NCBI RefSeq assembly: GCF_003992625.1
Contig: NZ_RZMW01000022.1
Coordinates: forward strand, 1-64,000
Source: Pelagibacterium lentulum
Lineage (GTDB): Bacteria > Pseudomonadota > Alphaproteobacteria > Rhizobiales > Devosiaceae
DNA length: 64,000 bases
Direction of reading: 5' to 3'
Below, in pieces: positions 55,048 through 63,332 of the stretch. Both the position numbers and the translations under genes were made by a program. Position 1 is the stretch's first letter, and every line of letters starts with the position of its first letter. The notes under the pieces are model-generated. The model did no database searches and was not told the DNA's origin. It saw only the letters and a list, made by a program, of their open reading frames with translations.

Positions 55048-55521
55048 ATGAAATTTCTGGAAAAACCAATCAACTGGCTTCTGATGATTCTGCTGACCGC
55101 ACTCGTTGTGCTGGCCAATTGGGCTGTGGTGCAACGCTATGTGCTGGGCCAGCCATTGCACTTTACCGAAGAGGTGAGCGCAATGCTGCTGATATGGATC
55201 GTCATGATCGGTGCGATTGCCGCTGAGCGGGACAATCAGCATCTTTCCATTTCCTTCATCGTTGAGTCTTTGCCCAGCCCTGTAGCCAAAACAATCAATA
55301 TTGCGATCGGACTCTTGTCACTTGGTATCGTTCTGTTCGTTGCATGGATCGGCTGGCAATTGACTGCCAGCGTGCAGACGCGGGCGACCGATATCCTGCG
55401 CATTTCATTTTTCTGGACCTATGTTGCAATGCCTGTCGGGCTATTAGGGATCGCCTTCTACATGGCGGCTCAGGTTGTCGATAATCTCAAAACGCTGAAA
55501 AAGGGTGACGAGCATGGATAG
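55048..55521 (+). CDS. dctQ: TRAP transporter small permease DctQ
   Basis: A 157-residue membrane protein with four helices and the conserved family region EEVSAMLLIWIVMIGAIAA. GGGAAG seven bases upstream selects the ATG at 55048; the GTG at 55042 is too close. It overlaps dctM by eight bases and completes the DctQM membrane complex. Confidence 0.88.
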   Translation: MKFLEKPINWLLMILLTALVVLANWAVVQRYVLGQPLHFTEEVSAMLLIWIVMIGAIAAERDNQHLSISFIVESLPSPVAKTINIAIGLLSLGIVLFVAWIGWQLTASVQTRATDILRISFFWTYVAMPVGLLGIAFYMAAQVVDNLKTLKKGDEHG

Positions 55522-56791
55522 TCTTGCAATCGTTGTCCTTGTGATGCTGGCGCTTATTGCGCTCAACATGCGACTCTACCTTGCGATCATCGTCGGGGTC
55601 CTTTGCTATTTTCTGTTCATCAACCAGATCCCGATCAACATTGCCGTGCAACGCCTGATCGCGCCGACCCTCAATGTGTCGTTTCTCGCGATCCCGTTCT
55701 TCATCATGCTTGGCACCCTTATGAGCTTTACCGGCATTGCCGAACGCATGTTAAAGCTTGCCGATCTTCTGGTGGGAAAACTTACAGGCGGCATGGCTCT
55801 GGCCAATGTGATGCTGTCAACGCTTATGGGCGGGCTAAGCGCCTCCAATCTTGCCGATGCGGCTATGACCTCACGCATGCTCGTGCCCGAAATGGAGCGG
55901 AATGGCTATAGCCGCAGTTTTTCCGCGGCGGTGACGGCAGCCAGTTCACTGATCACGCCGATCATTCCGCCGGGGATTGCGCTCATCATCTACGCTCTTT
56001 TGGCCAATGTTTCGGTCGGCCGCATGTTCCTTGCTGGCATATTGCCCGGCATTCTGCTGGCCTGTTTTCTGATGGTTGCGACCTATGTGATTTCCAAGCG
56101 TCGCGGCTACAAGCCCACGCGCGAAAACTGGCCAAAACCAAAGGAAGTCGGCATAACAATCTTCAACGCCTGGCCTGCGTTATTTCTTGTCATCGCTGTT
56201 ATTGGCGGCATTCGCGCCAATGTTTTCACCCCGACAGAAGCCGGCGCCTTTGCCGTCGTTTTTGTATTGCTGGTCGGGTTCGTCATTTTCCGCGAGATGC
56301 GGCCGCACCATGTCGGCTCGGCGCTTGTTGAAACAGGTAAATCGACTGCCTCGGTGATGCTGGTCGTCATGGCCAGTTCGGCCCTTGCCTGGGTGTTTTC
56401 TCTCGAGCAGGTCGGGCAAAACCTTGCAACGATCATGGGAGGCTTGACCGACAATCCAATCCTTTTGCTTTTGCTCCTCAACATCTTGTTTCTGGGACTC
56501 GGCACGCTGATCGAGGGCACCGCACTGATGATCGTTCTGATTCCGATCCTGATGCCGACCGTTCTGGCTATGGGCATCGATCCCGTCCATTTCGGCATCA
56601 TCATGATCGTCAACCTTTCGATTGGCACGCTGACGCCGCCGATTGGTACCGTGATGCTTGTGGTGTGCAACATAACCAAGGTGCGAGTCAGCACCTTCAT
56701 CAAGGAATCGACAGGGATGTATCTGGCTTTGCTTCTCGCATTGCTTATCATCACCTACGTGCCCGAACTTTCGCTCTGGCTGACACGCTAA
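55514..56791 (+). CDS. dctM: TRAP transporter large permease DctM
   Basis: A 425-residue membrane protein with about 12-13 helices, the transport-active subunit. Family stretches include AIPFFIMLGTLMSFTGIAER, ANVMLSTLMGGLSASNLADA, SLITPIIPPGIALIIYALLA and TLTPPIGTVMLVVC. Its start lies inside the end of dctQ. Confidence 0.9.
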   Translation: MDSLAIVVLVMLALIALNMRLYLAIIVGVLCYFLFINQIPINIAVQRLIAPTLNVSFLAIPFFIMLGTLMSFTGIAERMLKLADLLVGKLTGGMALANVMLSTLMGGLSASNLADAAMTSRMLVPEMERNGYSRSFSAAVTAASSLITPIIPPGIALIIYALLANVSVGRMFLAGILPGILLACFLMVATYVISKRRGYKPTRENWPKPKEVGITIFNAWPALFLVIAVIGGIRANVFTPTEAGAFAVVFVLLVGFVIFREMRPHHVGSALVETGKSTASVMLVVMASSALAWVFSLEQVGQNLATIMGGLTDNPILLLLLLNILFLGLGTLIEGTALMIVLIPILMPTVLAMGIDPVHFGIIMIVNLSIGTLTPPIGTVMLVVCNITKVRVSTFIKESTGMYLALLLALLIITYVPELSLWLTR

Positions 56792-56810
56792 ATGGTCGGG
56801 AGACAATACG

Positions 56811-57503
56811 ATGACGGCAACGCGCGATGATCACGAAATTATAAGAGTTCTAAAGCAGGAGCTGTTCACTGCCGTTGTTGGTGATGTGCTCGATGTCATG
56901 GGATTGCGCAAGCAATTCCTGCCCGCGCAAATCTCCCCCTTGCAACCACACATGAAAATTGCCGGGCGCGCCATGCCGGTACTGCAAGCCGATATATTTG
57001 ACGATGCGGCTGAAGCCGCGTGTGGCCCGCTTGCGCGCAAACCTTTCGGATTGATGCTTGAAGCTCTTGACAGTTTGAAGCCCGGCGAAATCTATGTGGC
57101 GTCCGGAGCCTCGTTCAACTACGCCCTCTGGGGAGGTCTCATGTCGACCCGCGCCACACAGCTCAGGGCCGGGGGAGCAGTGGTTAATGGCTATGTTCGC
57201 GACTCCTGGGACGTAGAACGGCTTGATTATCCAACATTCTGCCGCGGCCTATATGCTCAGGACCAAGGGCCGCGCGGCAAAGTCATCGATTTCAATACGA
57301 CGGTTGAAATCGGCGCAGCGCGGATCAGACCAGGCGATTTCATTTTCGGAGATCGCGAGGGTGTGCTTGTCATTCCGCGTGAAGCTGAACAGGAAGCAAT
57401 CGCGCGTGCCCTAGAGAAAGCCGCAACTGAAAACGAGGTAGCCATTGCGATCCGTAACGGCATGGGTGCTGCCGAGGCGTTTGAAAAGTATGGGGTAATG
57501 TAG
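56811..57503 (+). CDS. RraA-like aldolase (HMG/CHA-aldolase family)
   Basis: A 230-residue class II pyruvate-aldolase-like protein. The fold's active-site stretch is SFNYALWGGLMSTRA followed by AGGAVVNGYVRDSWDV, in which Arg-Asp (RD) is the substrate/metal-binding pair of 4-hydroxy-4-methyl-2-oxoglutarate aldolases; RNase regulators of E. coli RraA type keep the fold. The metabolic context (TRAP, UxaA, dehydrogenase) favours an enzyme that cleaves a 2-oxo acid to pyruvate. Twenty bases after dctM. Confidence 0.8.
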   Translation: MTATRDDHEIIRVLKQELFTAVVGDVLDVMGLRKQFLPAQISPLQPHMKIAGRAMPVLQADIFDDAAEAACGPLARKPFGLMLEALDSLKPGEIYVASGASFNYALWGGLMSTRATQLRAGGAVVNGYVRDSWDVERLDYPTFCRGLYAQDQGPRGKVIDFNTTVEIGAARIRPGDFIFGDREGVLVIPREAEQEAIARALEKAATENEVAIAIRNGMGAAEAFEKYGVM

Positions 57504-57506
57504 ATC

Positions 57507-57812
57507 GTGACCGATAGCCGGCTACTTTTGCTCGCTCCAGATGACAATGTGCTGGTTGCCCGCCAGTCGATTGATCAAGGCACTATCCTGGAAATCGAAG
57601 GGCATACAATTGCACTGGCGGTGGCCCTTGGCATTGGGCACAAGGTCGCGCGCAAGCCAATCTCGTCAGGAGAGAAGGTGCTCAAATATGGCGCGCCGAT
57701 CGGCTCGGCTACCGCTTTGATAGCTGTAGGAGAGCACGTTCATATCCATAATATGCAAAGCGACTATACCACTACTCACGTCATCGAGCGGCCAGACAGG
57801 GCACACTCATGA
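57507..57812 (+). CDS. UxaA-family lyase, small (SAF) subunit
   Basis: A 101-residue SAF-domain protein starting with GTG at 57507, three bases after the aldolase stop. It has GIGHKVARKPISSGEKVLKYG, GSATALIAVGEHVHIHNMQS, the N-terminal portion of altronate and galactarate dehydratases. Here it is a separate gene, as in sulfolactate lyase SuyA and some split aldarate dehydratases. It overlaps the large-subunit gene by four bases (ATGA). Confidence 0.83.
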   Translation: MTDSRLLLLAPDDNVLVARQSIDQGTILEIEGHTIALAVALGIGHKVARKPISSGEKVLKYGAPIGSATALIAVGEHVHIHNMQSDYTTTHVIERPDRAHS

Positions 57813-59008
57813 ACACCAGAATGCGTGGCTATTTGCGATCGGATGGACGCAAAGGTATCCGCAACGTCGTTGCAGTCGCCTATCTGGTTGAATGCGCGCA
57901 TCATGTCGGCCGCAAAATCGTTGAGGCATTCGATGAAAACGAGGTCCACCTCATAGGCTTTCCTGGCTGTTTCCCCAATTCCTATGCGCAGGAAATGATG
58001 GAAAAGCTTACCACCCATCCCAATGTCGGGGCCGTTCTTTTGCTATCGCTTGGATGTGAAAGCTTCAACAAATACAAGCTCTCGGATGTGATCGGCGCAA
58101 GTGGCAGGCCTGTCCATACATTGACCATTCAGAATGATGGCGGCACCCGCCAGACGATAGAGACCGGACGCGATTGGGTGGCCTCCCAGATCGAAATGCT
58201 GGCACAGGCTCAAACGGTTTCGCTCGAACTTGATGAATTGGTTATCGGTACTGTCTGCGGCGGCTCGGATGGCACTTCCGGCCTAACCGGGAATCCTGCC
58301 GTCGGGCGTGCTTTCGACAGGCTCGTCGACGCAGGTGCGATCTGCATATTTGAAGAGACAGGGGAACTGATCGGCTGCGAAGAGATCATGGCCTCTCGAG
58401 CCGCGACGCCAGAGCTCGCCGATGAATTGCGCGCTTCGATTGCAAAAGCTGCACGATATTACGCGAAACTCGGCTATGGCAGCTTCGCTCCCGGTAATGC
58501 GGACGGCGGACTTACGACAATTGAGGAAAAGTCCATGGGCGCCTACGCCAAATCCGGGCGCTCAACGATTTCTGGATTGATCAAGCCCGGAACAATCCCG
58601 CCAAAGGGCGGCCTTTATTTAATGGATGTTGTGCCTGATGGCGAAGTGCGGTTTGGCTTTCCAAACATTTCCGACAATGCGGAAATCGTCGAGATGATTG
58701 CGTCCGGCTGCCACCTAACGCTCTTTGTTACCGGCCGAGGTTCTGTCGTCGGCTCCGCCATTTCCCCGGTCATTAAGATATGCGCCAATCCCGATACCTA
58801 TCGCAAACTGGCTGACGATATGGATATCAATGCAGGACGCATTCTCGAGGGGAGTGCCAGTCTCGACGACATCGGAGAGGAAATCCTTGATGCAATTATC
58901 GGGCTGGCATCGGGAAATGTGTCCCGGTCCGAAGCACTCGGCCATCGCGAGTTCATCTTGACTTACAAGTCGTTTGAACCTGCTGGCCCAAGCTGCCTGC
59001 CGGGTTGA
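57809..59008 (+). CDS. UxaA-family lyase, large subunit
   Basis: A 399-residue protein corresponding to the catalytic C-terminal two thirds of UxaA/GarD. Motifs: YLRSDGRKGIRNVVAVAYLV, CGGSDGTSGLTGNPAVGRAF, EETGELIGCEE and GNADGGLTTIEEKSMGAYAK. The conserved cysteines probably bind iron. With the small subunit it should dehydrate a sugar acid to a 2-keto-3-deoxy acid, or desulfonate a sulfolactate (SuyB). Last gene of the TRAP operon. It is followed by transposase debris. Confidence 0.85.
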   Translation: MNTRMRGYLRSDGRKGIRNVVAVAYLVECAHHVGRKIVEAFDENEVHLIGFPGCFPNSYAQEMMEKLTTHPNVGAVLLLSLGCESFNKYKLSDVIGASGRPVHTLTIQNDGGTRQTIETGRDWVASQIEMLAQAQTVSLELDELVIGTVCGGSDGTSGLTGNPAVGRAFDRLVDAGAICIFEETGELIGCEEIMASRAATPELADELRASIAKAARYYAKLGYGSFAPGNADGGLTTIEEKSMGAYAKSGRSTISGLIKPGTIPPKGGLYLMDVVPDGEVRFGFPNISDNAEIVEMIASGCHLTLFVTGRGSVVGSAISPVIKICANPDTYRKLADDMDINAGRILEGSASLDDIGEEILDAIIGLASGNVSRSEALGHREFILTYKSFEPAGPSCLPG

Positions 59009-59024
59009 CTTCAAATGCTATCCC

Positions 59025-59245
59025 CACTCCCCAAAACACCGGACTGCCGCCTTGCGGGTGTAATTGTCCATCGACATGAAAGCGCTCGGTCTGTGATCGA
59101 CGCATTGCCCGCAACCAATGCCTGATTTTGGCGAAGACCTGTTCGATGGGGCTGAGGTCTTAGGCGTATGGCGGCAGGAACCACAGGCGTGCGCCTGCGG
59201 CGCGAATGACCTTGCAGTTGTGGCTCCCTCAGCTTGTCCAGAACT
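59025..59245 (-). pseudogene. IS630-family transposase, C-terminal remnant
   Basis: On the minus strand RAAGARLWFLPPYA, a stop, then DLSPIEQVFAKIRHWLRA match the DDE (second Asp and Glu region) C-terminus of IS630 transposases; the SHNCKV piece before it lies in the same frame. Frame breaks and loss of the N-terminus make it dead. It abuts the inositol-phosphatase gene and appears to have replaced that gene's original end. Confidence 0.75.
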
Positions 59246-60116
59246 GTTTTGTATTTGAGGGCGTTCCAGGGGTGCTCACGTCATTAAACTGCGGGGTCAG
59301 CATATTCCGGAGGTCAACCCAGCTTTCTCTACTGGGTGCGAGAAGGAGAGGTCCCTTTGTCAGGCCCGGACGGTAGATTGTTGCGTCGCATAGTGCCGAA
59401 TAGCCGCCTGCTTCCTGATGGAGCAGTTGTCCTGCGGCATGATCCCAAGGTGCCATAAGGCCGTTCAACGCGAAATCCTTGGCCCCTGTAACCAGCATCC
59501 GGTATTCATACGCCGAGCAGAAATAGCTGGTAACGTCGCCAAGTTTGGGGATCTGGGAGGCGATGTGGGTTTTGTGGTCCTCGTCAAATACCGGCAAGGC
59601 GAGAAAGCCGGTCATATGCGCCAAAACATTCTGCTTCGATACTCTGCAAGGACTGGAATCGCCCCACGGACCGAGCATGAAGGCACCGGCACCACGTTCG
59701 GCGACGAGCGTCTCACCGCTCTGGGGATAGTGAATCCATGCGGCAACTGTCGTGCCATTCATGGTGGCCGCAATGATGCTCCCGAAAAGCGGCATGCCGT
59801 GGGCGAAGTTCCAAGTGCCATCAATCGGATCGACGATGAAGGCAAGCTCTGCACGATCAATGGCTTCAAGCAATTGTGGATTTGCAAAGACTGCCTCTTC
59901 TCCAATGACGAGAGCTTCAGGAGCAAGCTTGCGCAATCCTCGGGTGAGGGCGACTTCTGCTGCAAGGTCCGCAGCCGTTACCAGGTCATTGTCGGCAGAC
60001 TTGCGGCTAACGTCGGCAGCGGTGAGCCTACCGCAGCGAGGTAAGATCTGGTTCTGGGCGACGGTGCGCAAAAGCGCCGTCACCGCTTCTAGGAGCGAGG
60101 TACGAAAGATTGGCAT
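59229..60116 (-). CDS. Inositol-monophosphatase-family phosphatase
   Basis: A 295-residue Mg-dependent phosphatase with VIGEEAVF, VDPIDGTWNFAHGMP and APWDHAAGQLLHQEAGG, all three metal-binding motifs of the family. The final 15 or so residues (after NDVSTPG) run into IS630 debris, so the natural C-terminus may have been replaced; the catalytic core is intact. It follows the phosphodiesterase gene (ending at 60121) by four bases, so both form an operon. Substrate could be inositol-1-phosphate or a related sugar phosphate. Confidence 0.85.
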   Translation of the reverse strand: MPIFRTSLLEAVTALLRTVAQNQILPRCGRLTAADVSRKSADNDLVTAADLAAEVALTRGLRKLAPEALVIGEEAVFANPQLLEAIDRAELAFIVDPIDGTWNFAHGMPLFGSIIAATMNGTTVAAWIHYPQSGETLVAERGAGAFMLGPWGDSSPCRVSKQNVLAHMTGFLALPVFDEDHKTHIASQIPKLGDVTSYFCSAYEYRMLVTGAKDFALNGLMAPWDHAAGQLLHQEAGGYSALCDATIYRPGLTKGPLLLAPSRESWVDLRNMLTPQFNDVSTPGTPSNTKQFWTS

Positions 60117-60120
60117 GGCA

Positions 60121-60939
60121 TCAATTCACGGGCTGCCCGCTTGCAAAGCTGAAGGCAGGACCAAACTCCTCGACATAGTGGGTATGGGAGACAATGGCCT
60201 GATTGGCCTGCCAGCGATGGAGCAAGAACGCAGGCGGCTCGAAATTGAAGGACGATGGGCCATCAGGGTTCAGATCGAGGGGAACCTGATGGGCGATTGA
60301 AGGCGCGATCATCGCGATCGCGTGCGCCAGCTTGGTCAGCACCGGCCTATGGACATGTCCACATAGCACGCGCTCAATCTGGTTATGGCGCGAGACAATT
60401 TTTTCAAACGCATCACCATTGGCACATTTGATTCTGTCCATGTGCTCGATGCCGGTATCGAAGGTCGGATGATGCATGAAGATGATCGTAGGCTGATCCG
60501 AGCGTGCTGCCAGTGTCCGTTCCAACCATTCAAGCCGGGACCCGCAAAGAGTTCCCGCGCCGAATTGATCGGGATCGACCGTATCGAGGCCGATCAGCCG
60601 AACGGGATGATGCTCTATGGCATAATTGAAAAATGGTGTCTTCGGGTCGAGATACTCGTGATCTGAAAATGCGGCGCGCATCGTCTCGCGATGGTCGTGA
60701 TTGCCCGGAACCGCGTATAGCGGGATCGACAATGACGCAAGAACACGCCGTACCTGCGCATATTCTTGCGGTGTTCCAGTATCGGTGAGGTCGCCCGTAA
60801 ACAGCACGACATCCGGGCGTGGTGTGAGCGCGTTTAGTGCGGCAACCGCGTTCGCCAAAGCCATCGCTGTATCGAAGCGATCATAAAACAGGGAGCCGGG
60901 GGCACCGACATGAGCATCGGTAATCTGGGCGATGAGCAT
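60121..60939 (-). CDS. Metallophosphoesterase (GpdQ/CpdA-like phosphodiesterase)
   Basis: From the ATG at 60939 (GAAGG upstream) it is 272 residues with the full calcineurin-like set: DAHVG, FTGDLTDTG, PGNHDHRE, MHHPTFD and CGHVHRP. Closest types are class III cyclic-nucleotide phosphodiesterases and glycerophosphodiesterases of the GpdQ group. The neighbouring inositol-type phosphatase and a divergent UgpC-like importer favour a phosphodiester nutrient such as glycerophosphoinositol. No signal peptide, so cytoplasmic. Confidence 0.85.
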   Translation of the reverse strand: MLIAQITDAHVGAPGSLFYDRFDTAMALANAVAALNALTPRPDVVLFTGDLTDTGTPQEYAQVRRVLASLSIPLYAVPGNHDHRETMRAAFSDHEYLDPKTPFFNYAIEHHPVRLIGLDTVDPDQFGAGTLCGSRLEWLERTLAARSDQPTIIFMHHPTFDTGIEHMDRIKCANGDAFEKIVSRHNQIERVLCGHVHRPVLTKLAHAIAMIAPSIAHQVPLDLNPDGPSSFNFEPPAFLLHRWQANQAIVSHTHYVEEFGPAFSFASGQPVN

Positions 60940-61243
60940 ATTTTGCCTTCTTGGGGTTGGGACAGTCACCGATTTCGACCGGCTCTTAGCCCCCGAACTA
61001 CAACAACTTTATGACGCTGGCGTCGTCGCGCGCTGCCAGAAAACTATCATCCAACCTTCATGAGCCTGTCAAAAAGCGCGTGGTAGAAGGCGTCATCCGG
61101 TCTGTCGCACGGCCCCAAAAAAGGTATGGATCAAATCTGTCCATGCCGGCTCAAGGGCGCCAGGTCGGTTGTTCAACAACTTTCGAGTGCCGTTTCCTTC
61201 GGCGCCGGAAGTCGTGTTAGCAACCAGATCAGGCTAGAGTATT
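60940..61243. promoter_or_regulatory. Divergent promoter region of the phosphodiester cassette
   Basis: This 304-base gap has no gene. It contains a 13-base palindrome GTTGTTCAACAAC (61168-61180). The word CAACAACTTT occurs twice, near 61002-61011 and 61174-61183. These may be sites for a common regulator of the two divergent operons. Confidence 0.4.
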
Positions 61244-62413
61244 ATGGCGTCCCTCGACATCGTGTCGCTGAGCAAAACGCTCGGCACTCATGCAATATTG
61301 AAATCGGTATCACTAAACGTTCCCGACGGCGCGTTCATGACGCTGGTCGGCCCTTCGGGCTGCGGCAAGTCGACCTTGCTCAAGATCATATCAGGGTTGG
61401 AACTTCAGGATGATGGCGACGTCAGGATCGACGGTATGTCGGTCAGTCATCTCCACCCGAAGTTGCGCGATATCGCGATGGTGTTCCAGTCCTATGCACT
61501 TTACCCGCACATGACGGTCTATGAGAATATCGCGGTACCACTGGTGCTACGGCGACTGGCTCTTATGGCGCGAATGCCGCTTCTGGGAAAGCTGATGCCG
61601 GGCACCGCGGCCGTACGGCAGAAGATCGATAGCGACGTGCGTACGACAGCCGATATGCTCGAGCTCACGCAATTGCTTACTCGCAAGCCAGTGCAGCTTT
61701 CCGGCGGTCAACGCCAGCGGGTTGCTCTTGGGCGGGCCATGGTGCGCGATCCCAAAATTTTTCTGATGGACGAGCCTCTTTCCAACCTCGATGCCAAGCT
61801 GCGCGTGCATATGCGGGCTGAAATCGCACGTCTGCATAAAAGGCTGGGTGCGACGTTTGTTTATGTGACGCATGACCAGATCGAAGCCATGACAATGTCC
61901 ACCCACGTGGCCGTGATGATGGAAGGCGAGATACTTCAGGTCGATAGCCCGCAGAGAATTTATGCTGAACCGGCAGATATTCGCGTGGCAGAGTTTATCG
62001 GTAGCCCAAAGATCAATGTACTACCCGGTCGCGTGCGTGAAGATGGCGCGCTTGCCGTTCCCGGTTTTACCATCGCAGGACGGACACAACTGCCGACAGG
62101 AAGCCAGGCCAGCGTGGGTTTTCGCCCTGAGCATATTACGCTGGCCCAGAAAGGAGTGGCAGCACCCAGCGCAACAATTATCAATCTCGAACATACCGGG
62201 CCGGAAGTTTTCGTGCATGCCAGCCTTGAGGGCCTGGGTGCGCCGCTGACCTTCAAGCTTGAGCCGCATCAGGCTATGCATCTTGCTTCTGGCGATCAGG
62301 TAGGCCTTGGTCTCTCCCTTGGTCACGCACATCTTTTCGATGCTCAAGGCAAGCGTGCTCCGTTTATGCAGCCGGTTTCCGAGGTCGTCGCAGGCGAGGT
62401 GCGCTATGGCTGA
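61244..62413 (+). CDS. UgpC/MalK-type ABC ATPase
   Basis: A 389-residue ATPase with Walker [10 protein letters not shown], signature [15 protein letters not shown], Walker [13 protein letters not shown] and a C-terminal TOBE-like domain. It has an insertion of about 25 residues between the Q-loop and the signature (RRLALMARMPLLGKLMPG), longer than in the two other UgpC-like proteins of this window. First gene of an importer operon; eight-base overlap with the permease gene. Confidence 0.87.
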   Translation: MASLDIVSLSKTLGTHAILKSVSLNVPDGAFMTLVGPSGCGKSTLLKIISGLELQDDGDVRIDGMSVSHLHPKLRDIAMVFQSYALYPHMTVYENIAVPLVLRRLALMARMPLLGKLMPGTAAVRQKIDSDVRTTADMLELTQLLTRKPVQLSGGQRQRVALGRAMVRDPKIFLMDEPLSNLDAKLRVHMRAEIARLHKRLGATFVYVTHDQIEAMTMSTHVAVMMEGEILQVDSPQRIYAEPADIRVAEFIGSPKINVLPGRVREDGALAVPGFTIAGRTQLPTGSQASVGFRPEHITLAQKGVAAPSATIINLEHTGPEVFVHASLEGLGAPLTFKLEPHQAMHLASGDQVGLGLSLGHAHLFDAQGKRAPFMQPVSEVVAGEVRYG

Positions 62414-63332
62414 CGCCAATTTTGCACCGATGCTTGCTGGTGCGCATCGCGCCCGCGCGTTTGGCGCCACACTTTCGGGATGGGGGCTGGCATTGCCGGC
62501 GACGATTCTCATGCTGGCGATGATCCTCATTCCAACATTGGTCGCCATGCTTCTCGCCGTGACCGATTATCAGCTTGGCGCGCGAAGCATCCAGTACATC
62601 GGTTTGGGCAATTTCGCTGAACTGCTGAATGACCGGGTGTTCTGGCGGGCCTTCAACAATACACTGATCTATACGCTGATGACCGTGCCGACTGCCGTGC
62701 TGCTGGGGTTAGGTGTTGCACTGCTGATCGAGGCCGATGCGTTTGGTCGCGGTTTTTTCCGAACAGTCTATTTCCTGCCCGTTACCGCCCTTCTTGTTGC
62801 AATGGCGACCGTCTGGGAGTTCATTCTTCACTCCGATCTCGGGCTAGTGAATCAGCTTCTGGCGCGCGTCTTCGGTATTTCCGGGCCAGACTGGCTCTCC
62901 GACCCCAACCATGTGCTGTCGTCGCTGGCCTTCATTTTTGTCTGGCAGCAGACCGGCTACAACATGATCCTGTTTCTTGCCGGACTGAAAGCGATCCCAA
63001 GTGATCTTTACAGCGCCGCCAAGGTCGATGGTGCAGATCGGGCTATCGACCGCTTTTTGATGGTCACATGGCCAGCGCTTGGCCCCACCATGCTGTTTGT
63101 TGTGCTGATCACGACACTTTATTCATTTCGCGTATTCGATACGGTTGCTGCACTCACGCAGGGCGGGCCAGCCAATGCGTCTAATGTTCTGCTCTACAAT
63201 ATCTACCGCGAGGGCTTCGTCTACTTCCGTACAGGTTTTGCCTCGGCGATGACCATGATCTTTCTTGCCCTTATCCTGCTGGTCGCGCTCATTCAGATCC
63301 ACAGCTTCGAGCGCAAGGAGAAGCGCTCATGA
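62406..63332 (+). CDS. Sugar-phosphate-type ABC permease (UgpA/MalF type)
   Basis: From the ATG at 62406, inside the end of the ATPase gene, it is 308 residues with six helices and the coupling motif SAAKVDGADRAIDRFLMVTW. The open frame extends to 62307, but that would overlap the ATPase by over 100 bases. It overlaps the next permease gene by four bases. Confidence 0.86.
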   Translation: MADANFAPMLAGAHRARAFGATLSGWGLALPATILMLAMILIPTLVAMLLAVTDYQLGARSIQYIGLGNFAELLNDRVFWRAFNNTLIYTLMTVPTAVLLGLGVALLIEADAFGRGFFRTVYFLPVTALLVAMATVWEFILHSDLGLVNQLLARVFGISGPDWLSDPNHVLSSLAFIFVWQQTGYNMILFLAGLKAIPSDLYSAAKVDGADRAIDRFLMVTWPALGPTMLFVVLITTLYSFRVFDTVAALTQGGPANASNVLLYNIYREGFVYFRTGFASAMTMIFLALILLVALIQIHSFERKEKRS

